The translations under genes were made by a program, and so were the position numbers. The notes below the pieces were generated by a model, which saw only the letters and a list, made by a program, of their open reading frames with translations, was not told the origin of the DNA and ran no database searches. 64,000 nucleotides of DNA from Algoriphagus sp. PAP.12 (GTDB lineage Bacteria; Bacteroidota; Bacteroidia; Cytophagales; Cyclobacteriaceae): NCBI RefSeq assembly GCF_026652115.1, contig NZ_JAPPSQ010000002.1, positions 1 through 64,000 of the forward strand. Reading direction: 5' to 3'. Shown in pieces: positions 8,386 to 16,919 of the stretch (position 1 is its first letter; each line of letters begins with the position of its first letter).

Positions 8386-9645
8386 ATGAAACCACTTATT
8401 CGTAAAAACCAATTTCTCCTGATAATTGTATGCGCTTTATTCTTCGGCGCATGTCAAGACGAAGTCACTTCAACTTATACCTATCGCACCATGTATCCTG
8501 TTTATTTGGAAATGAGTGACATTAGGGCCCGAGTTTATTCCACAGTTGAAGCTCAACCCTTAGAAAGCCCGGGGAAAATATACATTTATGGTGATTACCT
8601 TTTAGTCAACGAGCCTACCAAAGGGATTCATATTTTAGATAATTCAAATCCCAAAAATCCAGTGAATCTAAGCTTTATTCCAATTCCAGGAAGTATGGAT
8701 TTGGCGGTAAACAACGGCTTTCTTTATGCTGATAATTACGTCGATTTGCTTGTATTCAATATTCAGAATCCGAATAATATCCAGCTTGTAGAGCGCGTCG
8801 AAGACGTTTTTGCACAATTATATGGTCATGATACTGGTCAAATTATCACATTCAAGGATACTGTCATCACCAGTGAGGACCCATATTATGGGGGCTGGGG
8901 CTGTCCAAACTGCATGGCATTCAACGATGCTCTTTCCTTTTCTTCCAATTATTCAGCAGCTTCCCAAAGCTATGGAACGGGCGGTTCCATGGCACGATTC
9001 ACCTTAATGAATGGACATTTGTATACCATAGATAATCTCTCTTTGAGAGTATTTGATGTGAGAAAAGCCCAAGAACCAAACTACCTTAAAGAAATGGAAG
9101 TTGGCTGGGGGATTGAAACAATCTTTCCCTTCCAAGGAAAGCTCTTTTTAGGATCCAATAGAGGAATGTATATATACGATGCCTCTACCCCTAGTACGCC
9201 TGAATTATTGTCTGTTTTTGAGCATATTCTTTCATGCGATCCAGTTGTTGTTAATGAAAAATTTGCATTTGTAACCTTAAGAAATGGTAATGTATGTTGG
9301 AATGGAGCCAATGAACTACAGGTGATTAATATTGAAAATCCTTCTACTCCATATTTAATGAAGTCCTATGAAATGCTTAATCCTCATGGTTTAGGTTTGG
9401 CAGGTGACTACCTTTATGTGACCGAAGGAGAACATGGGTTGAAAAGTTTCAATGTAAGTGATGTTCTAAAAATCGATGAAAACCAATTGGAATTTTTGAC
9501 TAATCAGAAATCAGTTGACTTGATTCCTGGTCCCAAATCTTTGATTGTAATAGGGCCTGATGGGATTTGTCAATATGATTATTCCCAACCTGATGCTCTT
9601 GAAAAATTAAGCTGCATTCAAGTCGAGCAACCCATAGCCTTTTAA
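8386..9645 (+). CDS. LVIVD-repeat beta-propeller lipoprotein
   Basis: A 419-aa lipoprotein with lipobox FGAC (Cys near residue 23). The mature protein is built of about 40-residue repeats of the LVIVD type, such as GIHILDNSNPKNPVNLSFI, LLVFNIQNPNNIQLVERV and LRVFDVRKAQEPNYLKEM, which form a beta-propeller. A cluster of Trp, Gly and Cys lies near residues 168-175 (GGWGCPNC). LVIVD proteins are surface or periplasmic scaffolds without known catalysis. It is followed after 9 bp by a beta-barrel gene, suggesting a surface-exposed pair. Confidence 0.88.
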   Translation: MKPLIRKNQFLLIIVCALFFGACQDEVTSTYTYRTMYPVYLEMSDIRARVYSTVEAQPLESPGKIYIYGDYLLVNEPTKGIHILDNSNPKNPVNLSFIPIPGSMDLAVNNGFLYADNYVDLLVFNIQNPNNIQLVERVEDVFAQLYGHDTGQIITFKDTVITSEDPYYGGWGCPNCMAFNDALSFSSNYSAASQSYGTGGSMARFTLMNGHLYTIDNLSLRVFDVRKAQEPNYLKEMEVGWGIETIFPFQGKLFLGSNRGMYIYDASTPSTPELLSVFEHILSCDPVVVNEKFAFVTLRNGNVCWNGANELQVINIENPSTPYLMKSYEMLNPHGLGLAGDYLYVTEGEHGLKSFNVSDVLKIDENQLEFLTNQKSVDLIPGPKSLIVIGPDGICQYDYSQPDALEKLSCIQVEQPIAF

Positions 9646-9654
9646 TAGCCTAAT

Positions 9655-10287
9655 ATGATTTCAGGACGCATATTGATCCTTTTATTAGGGGTATTTATTT
9701 TGACATTTGAGACTTTTGGACAAGATCATCCTTATTTCATGCAAACCGAGGCAGGGATTTTATTGGGAGATTCAGAATACGAAAGCAATGAAATTTTTGA
9801 TAGAAAAGGCTTTACTTTTCACACTTTTCATGGAGTACATTTGACTTCCAAACATGTCCTTGGATTTTCCTTAGGAGTGGATAGATATAAAAATTTCACC
9901 GTCGTACCGATTGCAGTGGGATGGAGAGGTTTTCTTGGAAAAAAAGAAAATAGCAAACTGTTCTTAGCGATGGATTTGGGTGCTGGAGGTCCTGTATCTC
10001 AGGAAGCTTTTGAAAGCGAATGGCAGGAATACAGATATAATGCCGGTTTAATGTTTAATCCATCTGTGGGATTCAGGTTTCCTTCTAAAAAAGGCAAAAC
10101 AGCCCTTTCAATTACATTGGGTTATAAGCGACAGGATTTTTCCTTCATTTATGGTGAAAAATCGAGAGCAATAACTCAAACTGGCGTTTCTTCATCAGGA
10201 TCTGTTGTACCTCGAGGTTACAATTCCTATTCTAAAACCAAATACCTCTATCATAATCTTAGCCTGAGAATGGGGATCATGTTATAG
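9655..10287 (+). CDS. predicted outer-membrane beta-barrel protein
   Basis: A 210-aa protein with a signal peptide ending near TFGQ. The mature part is made of alternating hydrophobic/polar strands with Gly and aromatic residues, such as HVLGFSLGVDRY, VPIAVGWRGFLG and KTALSITLGYKRQDF, as in eight-stranded outer-membrane barrels of Bacteroidota. No specific family recognised. Located 9 bp after the LVIVD propeller lipoprotein and probably in its operon. Confidence 0.7.
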   Translation: MISGRILILLLGVFILTFETFGQDHPYFMQTEAGILLGDSEYESNEIFDRKGFTFHTFHGVHLTSKHVLGFSLGVDRYKNFTVVPIAVGWRGFLGKKENSKLFLAMDLGAGGPVSQEAFESEWQEYRYNAGLMFNPSVGFRFPSKKGKTALSITLGYKRQDFSFIYGEKSRAITQTGVSSSGSVVPRGYNSYSKTKYLYHNLSLRMGIML

Positions 10288-10397
10288 GCAAGGGCAAAAT
10301 GAACAGCTCCCCAATTGCATCTCTTAAAAAAGTAACTTTCCTAATTGCATATCCCATATATTTTTGAATTCAGCGAAATTTTAGGAATTTGCCAGCC

Positions 10398-11300
10398 ATG
10401 AATTCGCCCAACGAACTGGATTCAATCCAGCTAAATTTTTCACAAAACGACCTTCTTCTACTTAATCTTGCCCTAGCTCTTATCATGTATGGAGTTGCTT
10501 TAGATTTAAGATTTGAGGATTTTAAATACCTGGCAAAAAACCCAAAAGCTTTCTTTTTGGGAGTTTTCTCCCAATTTATACTTCTTCCTTTTTTGACCTG
10601 GGCCTTGATCTCGATCATTCAACCTCCTCCAAGTGTGGCTCTTGGAATGTTTTTGGTAGCTGCTTGTCCAGGAGGAAATGTATCAAATTTCCTAAGTAGC
10701 TATGCGAAAGGAAATGCGGCACTATCAGTCAGTCTTACAGGGTTTTCGACGCTATTTTCCATCATTAGCACACCTCTCAACTTTGCATTGTGGGCTGGAT
10801 TATATGGACCTACTTCCACTCTCCTTCAGGAAATCAGTCTAGACATAGCAAATGTCTTCATGACTGTTGGACTCATTTTGGGAATCCCATTGATATTGGG
10901 AATCCTAACAAGAACATTTGCCACAAAATGGGCCGAACGATTTAAGAAAATCCTACAGCCATTGAGTTTGGTCATCTTTGCAGCATTCATTGTATTGGCT
11001 TTTGCAGGAAACTTTGATATTTTTCTTCAATATATAGGGAAAATTTTTCTTTGGGTTTTTGCACATAATCTAGTGGCCTTAGGAGCTGGTTTTCTGACAG
11101 CTAAAAGCTTCAAACTTCCTTTGCCAGATGTCAAAACACTGACTATCGAAACAGGAATTCAAAATTCAGGATTGGGGCTCGTTTTGATTTTTACTTACTT
11201 TGAAGGCTTGGGAGGAATGGCTGTCATTACAGCCTTATGGGGGATTTGGCATCTAATATCTGGAATCACCATTGCCAGTATATGGAAATCTAAAACATGA
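10398..11300 (+). CDS. bile acid:sodium symporter family protein
   Basis: A 300-aa inner-membrane protein with about nine hydrophobic segments. The SBF-family core is seen in LVAACPGGNVSNFLSSYAKGN and IETGIQNSGLGLVLIF, the two broken-helix regions that bind Na+ and substrate. Bacterial members carry organic anions; the substrate here cannot be predicted. I start at the ATG at 10398 in preference to a TTG three codons upstream. Its stop overlaps the acyltransferase start by four bases (ATGA), indicating one operon. Confidence 0.9.
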   Translation: MNSPNELDSIQLNFSQNDLLLLNLALALIMYGVALDLRFEDFKYLAKNPKAFFLGVFSQFILLPFLTWALISIIQPPPSVALGMFLVAACPGGNVSNFLSSYAKGNAALSVSLTGFSTLFSIISTPLNFALWAGLYGPTSTLLQEISLDIANVFMTVGLILGIPLILGILTRTFATKWAERFKKILQPLSLVIFAAFIVLAFAGNFDIFLQYIGKIFLWVFAHNLVALGAGFLTAKSFKLPLPDVKTLTIETGIQNSGLGLVLIFTYFEGLGGMAVITALWGIWHLISGITIASIWKSKT

Positions 11301-12298
11301 AAAACCTGATTAATTTTATTCTGAGATTTCTGGTCAAAATTGCTTTGCATGGATATTTCAGAAAAATCATTGTTACCGGTAAAAAGAATATTCCATCAGG
11401 AGTCCCTGTCATCTTGGTAGCCAATCACCAAAATGCACTAATTGACCCTTTACTCTTAGCTACTCACACCAAGTTAAATCCTTGGTTTCTGACTAGGGCA
11501 GCAGTATTTAAAAATCCTTTTGCTGCCAAGATCCTTCATTTGATCAGGATGCTTCCTGTATATCGGGTAAGGGATGGTTTTTCCACTATTCAGCAAAACC
11601 AAAAAACTTTTGAAGCAACTTATGAAGTTCTTAAAAAAAATGGGGCTGTGATCATCTTTGCTGAAGGAAGTCATAGCGTAGTGAGGAATGTCAGAACCTT
11701 GAGTAAAGGTTTTACCAGAATGGCTTTTGGGTTGAAAGAAAAATACCCAGCCTGTGAACCTGTTATCTTACCGGTTGCTTTGGAATATAGTGCCCACAAG
11801 CACTCAGGAAGTTTGGTTCGCATTACTTTTGGAAAAGCTATCCCGGTCGATATGCCCGCTTCAAAATCCGGACTTTTAACCAAGACAGTGGAAAAAACAC
11901 TTAAAAGCATGGTTGTTGAGATTCCTGATGAGCATTATGAGGAGAATTTAAATTCCATTTTGGAAGCTGGAGTAGATGTAACTTCTAAAGAAGCTGTCGA
12001 TACCTTTTTGAAAGAAGGCATAGTTACTAAAGAGGTTTCCGATCCATCAGGAGTTAAAAACAAATTGATGAAAATTTTCAATTTTCCATTGTATTGGATT
12101 TGGCTTTGGATCAGTCCCAAAATTCAAGACCGGGTTTTCGAGTCTACTTTTAAATTCCTTATCGGTTTTTTCTTAGGGCCTATCTGGTTTTTGATGCTGT
12201 TTTTATTGGCCTTGAGTTCTCCTTTAGGTTCTTGGGCTTTGGCTTTTTTAATCATGTCCTTTATAACTATTCTTTGGAACAAAAGTCCTCAAGAATAA
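11297..12298 (+). CDS. 1-acyl-sn-glycerol-3-phosphate acyltransferase-like (LPLAT) protein
   Basis: A 333-aa membrane acyltransferase of the PlsC/LPLAT superfamily. The acyltransferase His-Asp box is NHQNALIDPLLL (near residue 44), and IIFAEGSHSVVRNVR corresponds to the EG[ST] motif that binds glycerol-phosphate. Two hydrophobic helices at 280-325 anchor the C-terminus. The spacing H-x5-D is what Bacteroidota members usually show. Likely role: acylating glycerophosphate or lysophospholipid in membrane lipid synthesis. It overlaps the upstream symporter gene by four bases. Confidence 0.88.
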   Translation: MKNLINFILRFLVKIALHGYFRKIIVTGKKNIPSGVPVILVANHQNALIDPLLLATHTKLNPWFLTRAAVFKNPFAAKILHLIRMLPVYRVRDGFSTIQQNQKTFEATYEVLKKNGAVIIFAEGSHSVVRNVRTLSKGFTRMAFGLKEKYPACEPVILPVALEYSAHKHSGSLVRITFGKAIPVDMPASKSGLLTKTVEKTLKSMVVEIPDEHYEENLNSILEAGVDVTSKEAVDTFLKEGIVTKEVSDPSGVKNKLMKIFNFPLYWIWLWISPKIQDRVFESTFKFLIGFFLGPIWFLMLFLLALSSPLGSWALAFLIMSFITILWNKSPQE

Positions 12299-12308
12299 AG
12301 TAAAACCA

Positions 12309-12339
12309 CCAAATATTATTTGGGGATTGTTTAACTTTG
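12309..12339 (+). promoter_or_regulatory. hppD promoter with upstream dyad
   Basis: TAACTTTG at 12332-12339 fits the Bacteroidota -7 consensus TAnnTTTG and lies 33 bp before the hppD ATG. A perfect dyad CCAAATA-T-TATTTGG at 12309-12323 ends 8 bp upstream of it, where a regulator would cover the -33 region. No good TTTG -33 box is visible, which would fit an activator- or repressor-dependent promoter. Inference from pattern only. Confidence 0.5.
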
Positions 12340-12371
12340 AGAGTAACGAACAAACCCAAAAATAACAAATC

Positions 12372-13466
12372 ATGAGTGAAGACTTTCTACCCATCAATGG
12401 GACGGATTATGTAGAGTTGTATGTTGGAAATGCAAAACAGGCAGCACTTTTTTATCAATATGCCTTTGGTTTTGAATTGATTGCCTATTCAGGTCCAGAA
12501 ACTGGAGTAAGAGATAGAGCTTCCTACGTACTCAAGCAAGATAAAATCAGATTAGTACTGACTTCTGCCCTTCAAGAGGACCACTATATCGCTGACCATG
12601 TGAAGCGACACGGAGATGGAGTCAAAGTATTGGCCCTTTGGGTCGATGATGCTGAGAAGTCCTGGTATGAAACCACTTCCAGAGGAGCGGAATCTGTCGA
12701 TGAACCCAAAGTACTGAAAGACCAATTTGGTGAAGTAAAAGTAGCTTCTATCAAAACGTATGGTGAAACGATCCACACCTTTGTAGAGAGAAAAAATTAT
12801 TCAGGAGTTTTCCTTCCAGGTTACATTTCCAGAAAAAGCACCTATCAATCCGAGTCCATCGGACTTAAATACATTGACCACTGCGTTGGAAATGTCGAGT
12901 TGGGCGAAATGAACCATTGGGTTGATTTCTACGAGAAAGTGATGGGATTCAAGCTATTGATTACGTTTGATGACAAGGATATTTCTACTGAATATTCTGC
13001 CTTGATGTCCAAAGTCGTATCCAACGGAAATGGGTATATCAAATTCCCGATCAATGAACCTGCCGAAGGCAAGAAAAAATCTCAAATCGAGGAATACCTT
13101 GAATTCTATAACGGTCCAGGAGTACAGCATATGGCCATTGCCACTGACGATATAATTCACACTGTCGGAGAATTAAGAAGAAGAGGAATTGAATTTCTAG
13201 AAGTTCCTCAAACTTACTATGATGATCTTTTGGATAGAGTTGGGAAAATAGATGAAGATCTCCAGCCACTCAAAGATTTGAATATTCTGGTGGATCGAGA
13301 TGACGAGGGGTATTTGCTTCAGATTTTTACCAAACCGCTACAGGATAGGCCTACACTCTTCATTGAAATTATCCAGAGAAAAGGAGCTACATCTTTTGGA
13401 AAGGGAAATTTCAAAGCCCTATTTGAGGCAATAGAACGAGAACAGGAGCTAAGAGGCAACTTATAA
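12372..13466 (+). CDS. hppD: 4-hydroxyphenylpyruvate dioxygenase
   Basis: A 364-aa enzyme that converts 4-hydroxyphenylpyruvate to homogentisate, the committed step of tyrosine degradation, using Fe(II) and O2 in the cytoplasm. Two tandem vicinal-oxygen-chelate domains are present. The iron ligands are visible as H170 (IDHCVGNV), H253 (VQHMAIATDD) and E332 (LFIEIIQR), and the C-terminal FGKGNFKALFEAIEREQ is the family signature. Homogentisate dioxygenase and fumarylacetoacetase genes are not within this window. A strong terminator follows, so it is probably a single-gene unit driven by the TAACTTTG promoter. Confidence 0.97.
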   Translation: MSEDFLPINGTDYVELYVGNAKQAALFYQYAFGFELIAYSGPETGVRDRASYVLKQDKIRLVLTSALQEDHYIADHVKRHGDGVKVLALWVDDAEKSWYETTSRGAESVDEPKVLKDQFGEVKVASIKTYGETIHTFVERKNYSGVFLPGYISRKSTYQSESIGLKYIDHCVGNVELGEMNHWVDFYEKVMGFKLLITFDDKDISTEYSALMSKVVSNGNGYIKFPINEPAEGKKKSQIEEYLEFYNGPGVQHMAIATDDIIHTVGELRRRGIEFLEVPQTYYDDLLDRVGKIDEDLQPLKDLNILVDRDDEGYLLQIFTKPLQDRPTLFIEIIQRKGATSFGKGNFKALFEAIEREQELRGNL

Positions 13467-13471
13467 AGCTC

Positions 13472-13499
13472 AAAGCCGACCCCAGTGTCGGCTTTTTTT
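13472..13499 (+). terminator. hppD terminator
   Basis: An AAGCCGAC / GTCGGCTT stem with a four-base loop is followed by TTTTTTT. It lies 6 bp after the hppD stop and separates it from the DUF502 gene. Confidence 0.9.
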
Positions 13500-13528
13500 A
13501 TTTATCTTTTGGAAAAGATCCGAAAGCC

Positions 13529-14119
13529 ATGAAGCATTTTCTAAATATTATTTCAGCATTGATTAAGGGAGGCATCTTTTTTTTGCTCCCTATTATTTTA
13601 TTGATCGTTCTTTTGGAGCGAGCAATTCATATGATCCAACCCCTATCCCATCAGATTCAATCTTTCCTTGGAATAGAAAACAACCGTATTTTCACACCTT
13701 TTTTGGTTTCTCTCTTATTGGTTTTATTTATCTGTCTCATAGCGGGATACATTGCACAACGAGGCTTGGGAAAAAGAATGATTGAATGGATTGAAGATCA
13801 TATTCTTGTCCTTTTCCCAGGATACAAATTGATGAAAACCACATTTGAGCAAAGAGCTGGAATTGCTCAAAACCATAATTTCCCAGTCGTATTGGTTCCT
13901 ATAGATGGATGGATGATGGCTTTTTTGGTAGAAGAATTAGAAGAAGACAAAGTGTTGGTTTTTGTACCAGGATCCCCGGAGACTTGGAGCGGAAATTTGA
14001 TCATTTTTGATAAGGCCAAAATCAAAAAAACCGACCTAACCCAGCACGAGGTGCATAAGATTGGTCGGTCTTTGGGAATTTCAAGTTTCGAAACCCTGAA
14101 AGGGAAAATTAAAATTTAA
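13529..14119 (+). CDS. DUF502 family membrane protein
   Basis: A 196-aa protein with two transmembrane helices (about residues 12-30 and 55-75). A cytoplasmic domain contains the DUF502 hallmarks: FPGYKLMKTTFEQ, VVLVPIDGWMMAFLVEE and VFVPGSPETWSGNL. Members are widespread and uncharacterised. It follows the hppD terminator and converges on the GH2 gene, ending 6 bp from its stop codon, so it is its own transcription unit. Confidence 0.88.
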   Translation: MKHFLNIISALIKGGIFFLLPIILLIVLLERAIHMIQPLSHQIQSFLGIENNRIFTPFLVSLLLVLFICLIAGYIAQRGLGKRMIEWIEDHILVLFPGYKLMKTTFEQRAGIAQNHNFPVVLVPIDGWMMAFLVEELEEDKVLVFVPGSPETWSGNLIIFDKAKIKKTDLTQHEVHKIGRSLGISSFETLKGKIKI

Positions 14120-14125
14120 TTCCTA

Positions 14126-15940
14126 TCATCTGTAAAGTTCTTGATGCAGTTTTTTCAAAGCATCAAAATCAAATTTATATACTTGTCTGTCATAGGTCAT
14201 CATGCCATTGACTTCTACTTCCACATCGGTGGTTTGAGTATAAACTGCCGCAGCTAAACCCATTGGAATCAACTTTCTCAAGTCTTCCATCAACAAGTTA
14301 TAGCGAGCAAAAAGCTCCTGCTTATTAGCAAAACTTTGATAACCCCAGTTGTCTTTTTCCTGCCAGGTGTGATCTTCTACAGGGAGACCTAATCCACCAA
14401 ATTCACCCAAAACCATAATCTTATTGGCTCCAAAAACCGATGGATCGGGCATCACAGGGTCTGGGTAATTGTGCAAATCCATGATGTCTCCGACGATGTC
14501 CTGACCTTTCATTTCAAAGTTTCCACCACTTGCAGAGTTGATTAGTCTAGAATCATCTTCTAATCTTGTCAAATTGACAATCTCTGTAGTTTTAAATTGG
14601 CCCCAAGCCTCATTGAAAGGAACCCAAACAACTATTGAAGGGAAGAATTTGAACTCACGAATGATTTCTTTCCATTCAGTTTTAAAAATCTCCTCAGACT
14701 CTTTGGTCCGGTCTTTATACATGTCCTGGCGATAAACACCTGGTCTAACCTCCCAACGATTTCCCATATCGCCACTTGGCATATCTTGCCAAACTAGCAT
14801 CCCTTCCTTATCGGCATGGTAATACCATCTAGCTGGCTCGACTTTCACATGCTTTCTGATCATGTTGAAGCCCATCTCTTTGGTTTTCACAATATCAAAT
14901 AGCAAGGCTTCATCCGTTGGAGCAGTATAAAGTCCATCAGGCCACCAACCTTGATCCAAAGGACCATATTGGAAAAGCGGATTACCATTTAGGAAAATTC
15001 TTTGGAAACCATCTGCATCTTTACCCATTCTCACATCTCTGTAGGCAGCATAGGAATCAACTTCCTCCAAAACTTTCTTCCCATTGATCAATTTTACGGT
15101 TACATCATATAAAACTGGATTGTCTGGAGACCAAGCTTGCAAAGTTGAAAGTTTTACGGGAGCAGGCTTATTCGCTTTTGCCTTGAATGAACCAGCAGCA
15201 ACTCCATCTAAACTTAAACTCACCTCTACTTCTACTCCATCTGTAGCACCCTCTATCTCAGGATAAAAAACCTGAACTCCATTTTCCCAATCAGTATTTG
15301 AGTAAATCGATGCTAGATAAGTTTGAGGAACTTGCTCAATCCATACCGTTTGCCAGATACCGGTGACTGGAGTATACCAGATCCCATGTGGCTTTTGGAT
15401 TTGCTTTCCTCTTGGTTGAGGTCCTCCATCACTTGGATCCCATACACGAACTCTTATAGTTTGCTTCTTTCCAGAAACTAATTGATCTGTGATATCATAA
15501 GAGAATCCGTCAAAACCACCTTGATGAACACCAACAGAAGTTCCGTTGACCCAAACTTCAGATTCCCAATCAACTGCTCCAAAATGAAGGATAACACGGT
15601 TTTTACCAGGTTTTGAACTCAATTCAAACTCCTTTTCATACCAAAGCTCCATATCAGGTCCTACTTTTTTTTGAACACCTGATAGATAAGATTCTACAGG
15701 AAAAGGAACCGTAATTGATCCGGCAAAACCAATTTCGGGAATACTTCCTTTTGGTAGAATTGTGTAATTCCATTGACCATTTAGATTCTGCCAATTTTCG
15801 CGTACTAATTGAGGTCTTGGGTATTCTTGAAGTGGCGCCTCAGGATTCATATCCTGAGTCCAAGGTGTAACCAATTTTGCTTCTTGGCCATACACCGCTG
15901 TCCCTGCCAACATCAACAGGGAAAAAACTAGTTTTCTCAT
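14126..15940 (-). CDS. secreted glycoside hydrolase family 2 protein
   Basis: A 604-aa exported GH2 enzyme (beta-galactosidase/beta-glucuronidase superfamily). After a signal peptide (residues 1-19, ending VYGQ) come a jelly-roll sugar-binding domain (about 40-220), an immunoglobulin-like domain (about 225-325) and a TIM barrel. The acid/base glutamate is in VPFNEAWGQ (near 442) and the nucleophile glutamate in VLGEFGGLG (near 512). I start at the ATG at 15940; the frame runs on to 15976, overlapping the upstream gene. It lacks the C-terminal domains of LacZ-type enzymes. The gene immediately upstream in the operon encodes a sequence resembling such a C-terminal domain. Substrate not predictable. 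Confidence 0.92.
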   Translation of the reverse strand: MRKLVFSLLMLAGTAVYGQEAKLVTPWTQDMNPEAPLQEYPRPQLVRENWQNLNGQWNYTILPKGSIPEIGFAGSITVPFPVESYLSGVQKKVGPDMELWYEKEFELSSKPGKNRVILHFGAVDWESEVWVNGTSVGVHQGGFDGFSYDITDQLVSGKKQTIRVRVWDPSDGGPQPRGKQIQKPHGIWYTPVTGIWQTVWIEQVPQTYLASIYSNTDWENGVQVFYPEIEGATDGVEVEVSLSLDGVAAGSFKAKANKPAPVKLSTLQAWSPDNPVLYDVTVKLINGKKVLEEVDSYAAYRDVRMGKDADGFQRIFLNGNPLFQYGPLDQGWWPDGLYTAPTDEALLFDIVKTKEMGFNMIRKHVKVEPARWYYHADKEGMLVWQDMPSGDMGNRWEVRPGVYRQDMYKDRTKESEEIFKTEWKEIIREFKFFPSIVVWVPFNEAWGQFKTTEIVNLTRLEDDSRLINSASGGNFEMKGQDIVGDIMDLHNYPDPVMPDPSVFGANKIMVLGEFGGLGLPVEDHTWQEKDNWGYQSFANKQELFARYNLLMEDLRKLIPMGLAAAVYTQTTDVEVEVNGMMTYDRQVYKFDFDALKKLHQELYR

Positions 15941-15950
15941 AATAATAGGT

Positions 15951-16745
15951 TTAATGAAAATCAAACCAAAGTACAATAGGGTCTTTGACTAAATCCCTAT
16001 TTTGGGAGCCTTTTTCCTTGAATGAATTAGGACTAATCGGCTCCGAAGGTCGACTTGGGTTTGGTAAAGAATAGAAAAGAAAATTTAAATTAATATTTGA
16101 GGAAGTCCCTGTTTCTTCTTGATCAGAAATAATTCTAAAATTCGATTGAGGAGTTTCAGTCATTACCCCAACCTCAACTTCTTCAAATTCCAGATTCAAA
16201 GTACTAAAACCTTCCACTTCTAAAACTCCGTTTTTATCATTTTTAGGTTCAAATGAGTATTCACCTAGTTCATGGATCGAGTTCTTCCAATTAACATACT
16301 TGATACCATCATCTTGAAAATCAAATCCCAAACCAAGAAATTCCTGATTTTTCAATTTATCTCCCAAAGCCTCCAATTTCAATCTTCCATCTCCGAAAAC
16401 TGTCCAAATCAAAGAAATGGATTCTGGACTGTAAAAGGACCTAATTTGAATAGATCCGTCCTTCATTCTCTTCCAGGTAAAGTTTTTGAATGAGCTTTCA
16501 AGTCCCTCAATCTTGGGGATTTGAGAAAAAGGGAGTACATGCATCCCAACTTTTACCTTTTCCAGGTTTCCATTGGCTTTCTCAAATACAAAGATTTTAT
16601 GGTCGACACGAATTTGAAAATCCACCGTTGATTCTCTCACACTTATAGGACCTGAAGAGAAAAGATCTGTTTCATTTATTGGAATTAAATCCAATAGGAA
16701 TGTCAAGAGAATAAACTTAAGAGCAACTTGTACTAGTTGAATCAT
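15951..16745 (-). CDS. exported protein resembling the C-terminal beta-sandwich domain of LacZ-type GH2 enzymes
   Basis: A 264-aa protein with a hydrophobic N-terminus (residues 1-20). The body (about 40-190) follows the order seen in the C-terminal 'beta-galactosidase small chain' domain of large GH2 enzymes: VFEKANGNLEKVKV, then SLIWTVFGDGRLKLEA, then EFLGLGFDFQDDGIKYVNW. The aromatic GPY-WKNR element that normally follows appears as VNWKNSIHELGEYSF. It ends 10 bp upstream of the GH2 gene on the same strand. It could be a free-standing accessory subunit or the remnant of a disrupted large GH2. Family call is from pattern memory and should be treated as moderate. Confidence 0.6.
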   Translation of the reverse strand: MIQLVQVALKFILLTFLLDLIPINETDLFSSGPISVRESTVDFQIRVDHKIFVFEKANGNLEKVKVGMHVLPFSQIPKIEGLESSFKNFTWKRMKDGSIQIRSFYSPESISLIWTVFGDGRLKLEALGDKLKNQEFLGLGFDFQDDGIKYVNWKNSIHELGEYSFEPKNDKNGVLEVEGFSTLNLEFEEVEVGVMTETPQSNFRIISDQEETGTSSNINLNFLFYSLPNPSRPSEPISPNSFKEKGSQNRDLVKDPIVLWFDFH

Positions 16746-16919
16746 TTATTTTTGGGCAATTGAATCCACTAATATTCAATTTTATCTATCCATTTAAAAA
16801 TCAGAGGGTAAAAAAGGCTTCCAAAAGAATGTGGTTTTTTGATGAAGATGAAATTCACCTTAAGAGTGGCAAATAACTACATTTTCCATATCTTAGAATC
16901 AAGCTTAATTTTTATTCCT

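Noticed and set aside
15941..15976. Upstream start for the GH2 gene
   Set aside because: Would place 12 extra residues before a normal signal peptide and overlap the upstream gene; the ATG at 15940 is better.
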